This document shows positions 1-6,543 of a stretch of 9,037 nucleotides of DNA, piece by piece. The position numbers and the translations under genes are program-made. The stretch's first letter is position 1. Every line of letters starts with the position of its first letter. This DNA comes from Rhodobacteraceae bacterium UBA1957 (lineage in GTDB: Bacteria > Pseudomonadota > Alphaproteobacteria > Rhodobacterales > Rhodobacteraceae), in contig DDEJ01000146.1 in the NCBI GenBank assembly GCA_002336405.1, forward strand, positions 36,654 to 45,690, given 5' to 3'. The notes below the pieces were generated by a model. The model was not told where the DNA came from. It searched no databases and saw nothing but the letters and a program-made list of their open reading frames with translations.

Positions 1-1416
1 ATTGTCGTACCCACGCCAGAAGCCCCGGCAGCCCCTGAGGCTCTGGTCGAACCAGAACCGCCTGCCGTTGTATCACAAACTCCGACGCCGCAATCCGCTC
101 AAACTCTGATCGAAGCCCGCAACAGCGAAAGCCTGATGTCGCGCGACGAGCGCAAGCAATTGCAGCGGGCACTGTCATGGGCCGACGTCTACAAGGGAGA
201 CATCGACGGCCAATATGGTCCCATGTCACGCAGGTCAATGAAGGCTTGGCAAAACGCGAATACCTTCGCCCCCACAGGGGTGCTCACCCTGAGCCAGCGC
301 AATGGGTTACTTGCGGATTATCGATTCGCGGTTGAGACGATTGGCCTGCAAACAGTACAAGACATGCGGGCGGGCATCAGTGTGATGATGCCGCTGGCTC
401 AATTGTCAGCGGCGCAATATACGTATCCGTTTGCCCGCTATGCCCAGCGCGATGGTGAACAGGCCGGTGCCCTGCTGATCAGCCAAGAAGGCGACCGCGC
501 TACGCTCAACAGCTTGTATAAGATTATGCAGACACTCGATAGCATTCCATCCGGCGGCGAGCGAGTTTTGCAACGAGACAATTTTGTCATCAACAGCCAA
601 AACGACGCAATAATAAGCCACACCCAAGCGCGTCTGACAAATGGAGAAATAAAAGGTTTCACTCTGGTTTGGCCCCGGAGCGATGCAACCAGCTATGAGA
701 TGATTCTTTCACAGATGCAAAGCAGCTTCACCCCGATTGAAGGCATCCTCAAGCCCAGCGACACAGCCCTTGGAACAGTCGATAACAACCTTTTATCTGG
801 ATTTGAAATCCTGCGTCCAAAACACAGCCGGTCAGGCATATTTGTGGCCGATAGCGGCCTGTTACTCACAACAATCGAAGCCGTTGAAGGCTGCTCCAGT
901 CTGACCATAGACCGCGATTTCAGTGCCGAAGTTACAGCAACCGATCCCGACTTGGGGCTGGTTCTCGTCACACCAAAAGATCCGTTAAGCCCTATCGCAA
1001 TCGGGCGATTTTCAACCCTGCCGGCGCGTTTGGGTGAGGATATTATAGTTTCAGGTTACTCTTTTGAAGGCGTGTTGGACACACCCAGCCTGACCTCGGG
1101 CACCGTCACCGATGACAAGGGTCTGAACGGCGAGACCAATCTTTTGCGTCTGACACTGCCCGCAATGGCCGGCGATGCTGGCGGGCCGGTGTTGAGCGCA
1201 GGCGGCACGGTATTGGGCATGTTGCAAGAACCACATAAAGGCGCCAGAAAATTGCCTGAAGATGTCAGTTTTGCCGTGACTGCCGAGGCGCTCGTCGCCC
1301 TGCTTGAACGCAGTGGCATCTGGTCAAGAAAATCGGAAACCACCTCTCCGCTTGCCAATGCCACAAGGGCACAAACGGCGCGTGACATCACCGCGCTGGT
1401 TGATTGTTGGGGCTAA
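1..1416 (+). CDS. Peptidoglycan-binding, trypsin-like domain protein, probably inactive protease (5'-partial)
   Basis: The frame is open from base 1 to TAA at 1414-1416, so the true start and any signal peptide lie upstream; ATG 136 is only an internal Met. The first ~45 codons form a Pro/Ala/Glu-rich linker. After Met136 (residue 1 here), residues ~5-65 resemble a PG_binding_1 domain (DIDGQYG, then SMKAWQ and TGVLT). Residues ~65-215 are a middle region I do not recognise. Residues ~228-395 resemble the HtrA/trypsin fold: GIFVADSGLLLTT is the usual first strand, DLGLVLV the Asp strand, and GDAGGPV the Ser motif. The catalytic His position (LTTIEAVEGC, where families have T-N-x-H-V-V) is Glu248, and the Ser position is Ala348; only Asp272 remains. 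I infer an envelope protein that binds peptidoglycan and acts as a non-catalytic scaffold. The protease fold is clear; the role is unknown. Confidence 0.8.
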   Translation: MVVPTPEAPAAPEALVEPEPPAVVSQTPTPQSAQTLIEARNSESLMSRDERKQLQRALSWADVYKGDIDGQYGPMSRRSMKAWQNANTFAPTGVLTLSQRNGLLADYRFAVETIGLQTVQDMRAGISVMMPLAQLSAAQYTYPFARYAQRDGEQAGALLISQEGDRATLNSLYKIMQTLDSIPSGGERVLQRDNFVINSQNDAIISHTQARLTNGEIKGFTLVWPRSDATSYEMILSQMQSSFTPIEGILKPSDTALGTVDNNLLSGFEILRPKHSRSGIFVADSGLLLTTIEAVEGCSSLTIDRDFSAEVTATDPDLGLVLVTPKDPLSPIAIGRFSTLPARLGEDIIVSGYSFEGVLDTPSLTSGTVTDDKGLNGETNLLRLTLPAMAGDAGGPVLSAGGTVLGMLQEPHKGARKLPEDVSFAVTAEALVALLERSGIWSRKSETTSPLANATRAQTARDITALVDCWG

Positions 1417-1448
1417 GCCCGTTGCCATACGACAACCCATGCGAGCCA

Positions 1449-1505
1449 CTGAGCCGCCCGACAAGACGCCCCGACACTTGCTGCGTGCACGGGCGTCAGG
1501 CTCAG
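1449..1505. repeat. Nested inverted repeat at the convergent gene junction
   Basis: The outer arms CTGAGCC (1449-1455) and GGCTCAG (1499-1505) are perfectly complementary over 7 bp. The inner arms GACGCCC (1465-1471) and GGGCGTC (1491-1497) add another 7 bp, with a 9-nt against 1-nt asymmetric bulge between the two stems and a 19-nt apical loop. No T-tract follows on either strand, so it is not a classical intrinsic terminator. It fills the gap between the protease-like gene and trkH, and the trkH stop codon (TGA, 1504-1502) lies in its outer arm. It may be a 3' mRNA-stabilising or termination-assisting hairpin for one or both transcripts. Confidence 0.55.
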
Positions 1506-2950
1506 ACCTGCCAGAACTTTACCGTTAGGATGGCATAAACCACCATCAGTTCCAGCCGGCCAATCAGCATCGCAGCAGCCAAGAGCCATTTCGCACCGTC
1601 GTTCAAACCTGCAAAATTACCCGCTGGCCCGATATGATCTCCGAGCCCGGGTCCAATATTGGCCAATGCCGCTGAGGCACCAGACAGCGAGGTGATAAAA
1701 TCCAACCCTGTCAAGCCCAGCAACACCGCCACAACGCCAAGTGTCACGATAAAGAACACAAAAAACGACATCACCGAGTTTAAGATATCCTCGTCAATCG
1801 AGCGCCCATCATAGCGCGGCGTAAACATACCGTTGGGAGAATGAATTTTGCGCAGCTGGGCTTTGATCGAGGCAAACAAAAGCTGATAGCGGAACACTTT
1901 AATAGAACAAGACGTTGACCCCGCACAGCCGCCGATCAAGCCTACAAAAAATAACACCGTGACCGGAAGACCACCCCAGAGCATATAATCGGCACTGGCA
2001 TACCCGGTGCCGGTTAGGATCGACACCACATTAAACACCACATCACGGACCCCCGCGACAGTCGTAACGCCATCATGGATAACCCGCCAAGCGGTCAGGC
2101 CTGCGATGATCAAAACTGTGGTTTTCAGGAAGAACCTGATCTGGCTATCGTGCAGCAGTGGCCGGGCAGTTCCGGCAGTCATCTGCACAAAACGTACAAA
2201 CGGCAGGGCCGCAAGGATCATAAACACGATCGCAACAGAGGCCGAAGCCCCCTCAAACGCTGCAAATGACGCATCATAATTCGCAAAGCCACCAGTCGCA
2301 ATTGTCGTCATCGCGTGTACCGTGGCATCAAAGGCAGTCATCCCGCTCAGCATGTACGCCGCAGCACAGCTCATCGTGAGAAACAGATAAATACTTGAAA
2401 TCCGCGACGAGATTTCCGTCGCGCGCGGCAGTATTTTACCAAAGGTGTCAAAACCTTCCGAGCGAAAAATCTGCATGCCGCCAACACGCAGTTCAGGCAA
2501 AAATACCATCGCCACAACGATGATCCCGATCCCACCCAGCCACTGCAGCAGGCCGCGCCACAAAAGCAGGCCCTTGGGCATTTGATCCAGATCTGAAAAC
2601 ACCGTTGATCCAGTCGTGGTAAGCCCTGACATGGCTTCAAAAAAAGCATCAACCACACGCGCCTCGGTGTCGCCAAGAATAAATGGCAGCGCTCCAAAAA
2701 TCGGCAGGGCCACCCAGACACCGGTGGTCAGTAAAAAGGTTTGTTGGATACTCAAACCCTGCCTGACACCGTTGGAACACGCCAATGCTATCAAGCCACC
2801 CGTTAAGGTAGAGATAATCGCACTTTCTAAAAAGGCCATCCAGTGACCTTGTCCCTCGACGATATCCACAAGCATCGGCAACAACATTGCCAAGCCCAAA
2901 AAGGCAACCAAAAGACCAGTTACATATCCGACGGGACGCAGATCAAACAT
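1502..2950 (-). CDS. trkH: TrkH-family potassium uptake protein
   Basis: This is the K+-translocating integral membrane subunit of the Trk/Ktr superfamily, normally working with the cytoplasmic NAD-binding regulator TrkA, which is not in this window. The protein is 482 aa, usual for TrkH, and hydrophobic throughout. The four pore-loop signatures are visible in order: TTTGST (residues 111-116), TIATGG (216-221), TGTGYA (313-318) and LANIGPG (429-435). GSTSCSIK (344-351) and the C-terminal IGRLEL motif are also typical. The frame stays open 12 codons further to TTG 2986, but MFDLRPVGY is the usual N-terminus of alphaproteobacterial TrkH and a modest GGTGG lies just upstream, so ATG 2950 is preferred. 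It starts 57 bp after folE2 on the same strand and may be co-transcribed; no clear promoter is visible in that gap. Confidence 0.95.
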   Translation of the reverse strand: MFDLRPVGYVTGLLVAFLGLAMLLPMLVDIVEGQGHWMAFLESAIISTLTGGLIALACSNGVRQGLSIQQTFLLTTGVWVALPIFGALPFILGDTEARVVDAFFEAMSGLTTTGSTVFSDLDQMPKGLLLWRGLLQWLGGIGIIVVAMVFLPELRVGGMQIFRSEGFDTFGKILPRATEISSRISSIYLFLTMSCAAAYMLSGMTAFDATVHAMTTIATGGFANYDASFAAFEGASASVAIVFMILAALPFVRFVQMTAGTARPLLHDSQIRFFLKTTVLIIAGLTAWRVIHDGVTTVAGVRDVVFNVVSILTGTGYASADYMLWGGLPVTVLFFVGLIGGCAGSTSCSIKVFRYQLLFASIKAQLRKIHSPNGMFTPRYDGRSIDEDILNSVMSFFVFFIVTLGVVAVLLGLTGLDFITSLSGASAALANIGPGLGDHIGPAGNFAGLNDGAKWLLAAAMLIGRLELMVVYAILTVKFWQV

Positions 2951-3007
2951 AAAGCCACCGTTGGACGGCGATCCGCCAAGTGTCAAGCCGCATTGCGAAA
3001 GTCCAAG

Positions 3008-4099
3008 TTAGCCGGTGTGAAACAGCGATTGAAACAACCGTGGATCTAGACTGTCTGCCGCAAATATCTGGCCTTCTGTTAAAATGCTAACCGCATCGTG
3101 GCTGTGCAAACTTTCTTGGTGGCTTGCAATTACTCTAAAATCTCCAATCCGGCCGTCTTGATGCAACTGCTCGCAAAACAGCCGCGCCGCATCTTCAACA
3201 AATATTGGGTTGGCGGCATTTAATTCAGCAAACGCCTGCTCATCCTCGCGCTTGACCATCACTTGAGTTTCAGTCGGAACCGCACGACGACACATATCGA
3301 TCAAATCCTCGAACCACAGGCATTCCTGCTCTACCAGTTCAACTGATATGCGCGCCACCGAGCGCTGCGAATGCGGCGTCGCCAACTGGCGGCGGGTTTC
3401 ACGGGCATGTTCGCTCAACTCAAGCGAACAGGGGCATGTCGAACTGTACACATAATCAAGATGCATGATGCGTCTGCGCTGACCCTGTTGTTCGATCAAC
3501 TCCAGCGCGATATCGTAATATTGGTACCCCGACAGGCCAGAGCGCAAACTGTCGACTTTCGCCGGAAAAGAAAATCGCATATGGATCCGGGCATCAAAAC
3601 TGTCTAGGTCAGTCTTATAATCGTCCAGCGCCGCCTCGACCACATCAAAACTGAACGTGCGCTCGGCGTGGCCATAAAAACTGCGCATGATGCGCGACAT
3701 GTTAATGCCCTTTTTGCCAGCCTCCAAGCTTACTGTACCAGTGACCGAGGTCTCAAGCCTGACATCGCCATCGTCGCGGGTGTGAAACCGGATCGGCAGT
3801 CGAAAATTCGAAATCCCGACATGCTGGATCGCACGTTGCGCGCCACGGATCAGCGAACTGGGACCATTCTGCAAATCCGGCAGACTGGATTTATAGTCTG
3901 GATCAACGACAAACTCTTCGGGATAGTCCTGCGACAGATCAGGATAGCCGGTCGGTGCCACTAGCGGGGCAAGCAGCTTGGCCATCGCCACAAGCTCGTC
4001 TTGATTGGCGCTTTGCGACCAGGCCCGAAGCACATCAAGTGCCGCATCCGCTTTATCCTGAGCAGAAATGTTATCGGTATCACGCGTATGAATATTCAT
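3008..4099 (-). CDS. folE2: GTP cyclohydrolase I type IB (FolE2)
   Basis: FolE2 converts GTP to 7,8-dihydroneopterin triphosphate, the first committed step of tetrahydrofolate synthesis, in the cytoplasm. At 363 aa it carries the family signatures: GKKGINMSRIMR (residues 128-139), STCPCS (220-225) containing the conserved active-site Cys, AVPTETQVMVKRED (273-286), and SHQESLHSHDA (326-336). Type IB enzymes are not tied to zinc as FolE is and can use other divalent metals; in many bacteria they replace FolE or back it up in zinc limitation. The start is ATG 4099, preceded by GAGAGACGG as a plausible ribosome site. The gene lies 142 bp downstream of metZ and 57 bp upstream of trkH on the same strand. 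I see no convincing Zur-type palindrome upstream, so zinc control is not supported here; it may simply be the housekeeping enzyme. Confidence 0.96.
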   Translation of the reverse strand: MNIHTRDTDNISAQDKADAALDVLRAWSQSANQDELVAMAKLLAPLVAPTGYPDLSQDYPEEFVVDPDYKSSLPDLQNGPSSLIRGAQRAIQHVGISNFRLPIRFHTRDDGDVRLETSVTGTVSLEAGKKGINMSRIMRSFYGHAERTFSFDVVEAALDDYKTDLDSFDARIHMRFSFPAKVDSLRSGLSGYQYYDIALELIEQQGQRRRIMHLDYVYSSTCPCSLELSEHARETRRQLATPHSQRSVARISVELVEQECLWFEDLIDMCRRAVPTETQVMVKREDEQAFAELNAANPIFVEDAARLFCEQLHQDGRIGDFRVIASHQESLHSHDAVSILTEGQIFAADSLDPRLFQSLFHTG

Positions 4100-4130
4100 A
4101 AATCCGTCTCTCGCGATGTCTTATAGACGT

Positions 4131-4159
4131 TACTTAGTACCTCCCAAGCAAAATGCCAA
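4131..4159 (-). promoter_or_regulatory. Possible folE2 promoter
   Basis: In the AT-rich 142-bp gap between metZ and folE2, the minus strand holds TTGGCA (4159-4154), a 17-nt spacer, then TAAGTA (4136-4131). The -35 is good and the -10 weak. The gap also has a weak interrupted stem with AAAA/TTTT arms shortly after the metZ stop, not strong enough to call a terminator. So folE2 may have its own promoter, read through from metZ, or both. Confidence 0.25.
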
Positions 4160-4241
4160 AGTCTATTCCCGCCGCATTACAAATAATCGCAGAAAAACAA
4201 CTAAAATCGACATTAACTCGCGTTTTAATTAAATATGTGGA

Positions 4242-5423
4242 TCAACAGCGTTCCAGTGCCTGATGGAAATCAGCAATCAAATCGGCCTTATCCTCAAGAC
4301 CGATACTCAATCTGACCAATCCCGGTGTAATGCCCAAAATGATTTTTTGTGCCTCCGGCAAACGTTGATGCGTGGTCGTCGCCGGATGGGTTGCGATTGA
4401 TTTCGAATCGCCAAGATTATTCGAGATAATCACAATCTGCAGCGCGTTCAAAAACCTGAAAGTCGCCTCTTGTCCCCCGGCGACATCAATCGAAAGCACG
4501 GTGCCGCCCTCGCCCATCTGCTGCTTGACCAACGCGTGCTGCGGATGGCTAGAATGTCCGGGATAGATCATGCGATGCAGTTTGGGGTGATCTGCCAGCA
4601 CCTCGGCCAGCGACAGCGCTGTCGCGGTCTGGGCCCGCACACGAAGATCGATGGTTTCAAGGGATTTCACCATCATCCAAGCGGTGAACGGGCTCATCGA
4701 CCCGCCAGTATGCTTCATATAGGGTTCCACCGTTTCGCGGATCAGCGCGGTGCTGCCAAGGATCACGCCCCCCAATGTCCGGCCCTGACCATCCACATGT
4801 TTCGTGGTGGAGTAAATGATTAAATCTGCCCCCTGTTCAACAGCGCGCGAAAATACTGGCGTCGCAAAAACATTATCAACAACAACCAAAGCACCCACCT
4901 CATGTGCCAAATCGGAGACAGCCTGAATATCGATCACCTCCAATGCTGGATTGGAGATAGATTCGAAAAATACCGCACGGGTCTCAGCAGTGATTGCAGC
5001 CCGCCATTGCGCCATATCGGTCCCATCAACGAAACTGACTTTGACGCCGTAGCGCGGAAGGACTTGCTCAAGCACGTATAGGCAAGACCCAAACAGCGCC
5101 CGGCCTGCAACCACATGATCCCCAGCCTTCAGCACAGCCATCAACGCCCCACTGACGGCTGCCATGCCCGACGCTGTGGCAAAGCCGTCCTCGGTGCCTT
5201 CTAGCGCCGCCATACGATCTTCGAACATCGCGACCGTTGGATTGCCATAACGCGCATAGATAAATTCGTCCTTGCCCGCTTTCAGAAACCGCGCCTCGGC
5301 GGCTTCGGCGCTTTCATAGACAAACCCTTGGGTCAAAAAAATCGCTTCGCTGACTTCGTTGTATTGACTGCGGCGGGTGCCAGCATGCACCAGTTTTGTC
5401 CGTCGGTTCCAGTCCTTGCTCAT
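4242..5423 (-). CDS. metZ: O-succinylhomoserine sulfhydrylase (MetZ)
   Basis: This PLP-dependent cytoplasmic enzyme of the Cys/Met-metabolism family uses an acylated homoserine and sulfide to make homocysteine, the direct-sulfhydrylation route to methionine. The 393 aa length is typical. Visible motifs are YARYGNPT (residues 56-63), GFATASGMAA (80-89), VVVDN with PLP-ring Asp183, YSTTKHVDGQGR with Schiff-base Lys208, SNNLGDSKSIATHPATTTH (334-352) and VRLSIGLED with carboxylate-binding Arg371. The TLGG-to-SPFTAW stretch and the overall pattern favour MetZ over MetB or MetC; acyl specificity (succinyl or acetyl) cannot be proven by eye. Two start codons are adjacent, GTG 5426 and ATG 5423. GGAG at 5433-5430 is 6 nt from the ATG but only 3 nt from the GTG, so ATG is chosen. 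Upstream are a SAM-II-type riboswitch and a terminator, consistent with repression by S-adenosylmethionine. Confidence 0.95.
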   Translation of the reverse strand: MSKDWNRRTKLVHAGTRRSQYNEVSEAIFLTQGFVYESAEAAEARFLKAGKDEFIYARYGNPTVAMFEDRMAALEGTEDGFATASGMAAVSGALMAVLKAGDHVVAGRALFGSCLYVLEQVLPRYGVKVSFVDGTDMAQWRAAITAETRAVFFESISNPALEVIDIQAVSDLAHEVGALVVVDNVFATPVFSRAVEQGADLIIYSTTKHVDGQGRTLGGVILGSTALIRETVEPYMKHTGGSMSPFTAWMMVKSLETIDLRVRAQTATALSLAEVLADHPKLHRMIYPGHSSHPQHALVKQQMGEGGTVLSIDVAGGQEATFRFLNALQIVIISNNLGDSKSIATHPATTTHQRLPEAQKIILGITPGLVRLSIGLEDKADLIADFHQALERC

Positions 5424-5433
5424 CACTTACTCC

Positions 5434-5471
5434 AAAAGAAAAACCCCAATCGCAGCCAAGCGAAAGGGGTT
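5434..5471 (-). terminator. Riboswitch-controlled intrinsic terminator of metZ
   Basis: Reading the minus strand, AACCCC (5471-5466) pairs with GGGGTT (5447-5442). Inside, after a small U-U internal loop, TCGC (5463-5460) pairs with GCGA (5453-5450) around a 6-nt loop. The outer stem runs straight into TTTTTCTTTT (5443-5434). This is a good rho-independent terminator placed between the SAM-II-type aptamer and the metZ Shine-Dalgarno, which starts at the next base (GGAG, 5433-5430). It therefore looks like a premature-termination switch rather than the end of a gene. Confidence 0.8.
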
Positions 5472-5485
5472 ACCTTTTTTACCTG

Positions 5486-5540
5486 ACCTCTTTAGTGGCA
5501 TATTTACCGTGGCCCACAATCCGGTTACAAATCGCCACGC
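5486..5540 (-). promoter_or_regulatory. SAM-II-type riboswitch aptamer upstream of metZ
   Basis: The minus strand can fold as the SAM-II H-type pseudoknot. P1 is CGTGGC (5539-5534) with GCCACG (5513-5508), 6 perfect pairs. Its loop holds GATTTGTAACC, matching the conserved GAUUU-AACC of SAM-II. Loop GTGG (5517-5514) pairs with CCAC (5498-5495), and loop ACC (5525-5523) pairs with GGT (5488-5486), giving the two pseudoknot helices. Between them lie TAAA (5506-5503) and the characteristic CTAAAGAGGT (5495-5486), close to the CUAAAAAGG of known SAM-II aptamers as I recall them. SAM-II binds S-adenosylmethionine and represses methionine genes, including metZ, in alphaproteobacteria. The related SAM-V class of marine bacteria shares this core and is the main alternative. 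Synteny with metZ and the downstream terminator strongly support the call. Confidence 0.87.
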
Positions 5541-5548
5541 AGGATATT

Positions 5549-5577
5549 TCAATACTGCCTAAGGTTTATCACGTCAA
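5549..5577 (-). promoter_or_regulatory. Probable metZ promoter
   Basis: On the minus strand, TTGACG (5577-5572) is followed by a 17-nt spacer and TATTGA (5554-5549). The -35 is close to consensus and the -10 matches only in TAT. A start 6-8 nt downstream would fall near 5542, just before helix P1 of the SAM-II aptamer at 5539, so the transcript would begin almost with the aptamer. That positional agreement is the main support. Confidence 0.6.
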
Positions 5578-5753
5578 CAAGATTGCAAAAAACCGCAGCG
5601 ACAAAACTGGTGGCAAGATAGACCACTCTTGACGGGCTCTTGATATCTGAACCTTACGACCCCGACATGCGATATCGCGCGGCCCTTTGACCATCAACAG
5701 CTTGCCCGTTACGCAAAAATTAGCCAGTATTACCGTCTGAATTGGAGAGCTTT
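5578..5753. other. Divergent intergenic region between metZ leader and GST gene
   Basis: No convincing coding sequence lies here. Contents are the upstream edge of the metZ promoter, a perfect 10-bp palindrome GCGATATCGC at 5669-5678, a candidate plus-strand promoter at 5687-5715, and the GGAG ribosome site (5744-5747) of the GST gene. A second TTGACG on the plus strand near 5629 has no acceptable -10 at normal spacing. The rest shows nothing I recognise. Confidence 0.6.
5687..5715 (+). promoter_or_regulatory. Possible promoter of the glutathione transferase gene
   Basis: TTGACC (5687-5692), a 17-nt spacer and TACGCA (5710-5715) lie about 40 bp before ATG 5754. The -35 fits well; the -10 is poor, so this is tentative. 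The palindrome GCGATATCGC sits just upstream at 5669-5678. Confidence 0.3.
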
Positions 5754-6461
5754 ATGACCAAACTTATAGATTTATATTATTGGCCCACACCCAACGGCTG
5801 GAAAATTTCCATAGCGCTAGAGGAAATGAACCTTCCCTATGCGACGCATATGATAAACATTGGCGCCGGCGATCAATTTGATCCGGCGTTTTTAAAAATT
5901 GCGCCGAACAATCGCATGCCTGCAATCACGGACCCAAACGGCCCCGATGGCGCACCGATTTCAATTTTCGAATCAGGGGCGATTTTGCTTTATCTGGCCC
6001 GCAAAACCGGCCTGTTTTACGGTTCAACAGAACGCGAGCGGACGGTGGTAGACCAGTGGTTGATGTGGCAAATGGGCGGCGTGGGGCCGATGGCAGGACA
6101 AGCCCACCATTTTCTCAAATATGCCCCGGCAATGGACCCCCCGCACGATCTGCCCTATCCCAAAGATCGCTACCGCACAGAAGTGGCGCGGCTTTACGGC
6201 GTGCTAGATCGCCAGCTAGAGCAGAATACCTATGTGGCGGGTGACTTTTATTCGATTGCAGATATGGCACTGTGGTCTTGGGTCAGTCAATGGCGAGGAC
6301 AGCAGCAAAACCTCGAGGATAAACCCCACCTAGAGCGTTGGCTCGATGCGGTAAAATCCCGCGAGGCTGTCCAGCGCGGCCGGGCCCTTGCCCAAGAGAG
6401 CCGCAGCAACCTGCAAACCGATAAAAAAGCCCAAGAGCTCTTGTTCAAGCGCCACACCTAG
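5754..6461 (+). CDS. yfcG: Glutathione S-transferase, YfcG-type (Nu class)
   Basis: This 235-aa cytosolic protein has an N-terminal thioredoxin-like domain and a C-terminal helical domain. It closely resembles E. coli YfcG, a glutathione-dependent disulfide-bond reductase with little classical transferase activity. Visible features are PTPNGWKISIALEE (residues 11-24), with the Thr12/Asn14 pair that replaces the usual catalytic Tyr/Ser/Cys in this class; APNNRMPAI with cis-Pro56; IFESGAILLYLA (71-82) with the Glu73-Ser74 pair that binds the glutathione gamma-glutamyl group; GGVGPMAGQ (108-116); and the helical-domain box YSIADMALW (156-164). The frame is open to TTG 5742, but GGAG at 5744-5747 with 6-nt spacing sets ATG 5754 as start. 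The C-terminal tail after ~residue 215 is charged and slightly longer than in E. coli. It is divergent from metZ; a shared role in sulfur or thiol metabolism is only suggestive. Confidence 0.92.
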   Translation: MTKLIDLYYWPTPNGWKISIALEEMNLPYATHMINIGAGDQFDPAFLKIAPNNRMPAITDPNGPDGAPISIFESGAILLYLARKTGLFYGSTERERTVVDQWLMWQMGGVGPMAGQAHHFLKYAPAMDPPHDLPYPKDRYRTEVARLYGVLDRQLEQNTYVAGDFYSIADMALWSWVSQWRGQQQNLEDKPHLERWLDAVKSREAVQRGRALAQESRSNLQTDKKAQELLFKRHT

Positions 6462-6514
6462 CCAGGGCGCAGCCCAGGCGCGGTGTGCTGGCTACGCCCC
6501 ATTTTGCCCGCGTG

Positions 6515-6543
6515 GAATGACGCAGGCCGTCGCTGCGTCATTC
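6515..6543 (+). terminator. Hairpin terminator at the convergent GST/yciB junction
   Basis: GAATGACGCAG (6515-6525) and CTGCGTCATTC (6533-6543) form a perfect 11-bp stem with a 7-nt loop. On the plus strand a short T-rich stretch (TTC TTT) follows the 3' arm, so it probably terminates the GST transcript. On the minus strand no U-tract follows. The yciB stop codon (TGA, 6540-6538) lies inside the 3' arm. Further inverted repeats, AGCCAG/CTGGCT and CACACC/GGTGTG, flank the GST stop codon between about 6453 and 6493 and could form alternative structures. Confidence 0.6.

Noticed and set aside
2951..2986. TTG-initiated N-terminal extension of TrkH by 12 residues
   Set aside because: The extra residues are not family-like and ATG 2950 gives the standard MFDLRPVGY start. 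The nearby TTGACA on the minus strand has no -10 at usual spacing, so it was not called a promoter either.
4100..4241. Zur operator or folate riboswitch upstream of folE2
   Set aside because: I looked for an AT-rich zinc-uptake-regulator palindrome and for a tetrahydrofolate aptamer; neither is convincing.
4470..4823. 117-codon plus-strand open frame opposite metZ
   Set aside because: Antisense shadow of a highly conserved PLP enzyme, with no protein features of its own.
5742..5753. TTG-initiated extension of the GST gene
   Set aside because: It would overlap the gene's own GGAG ribosome site; ATG 5754 is well placed behind it.
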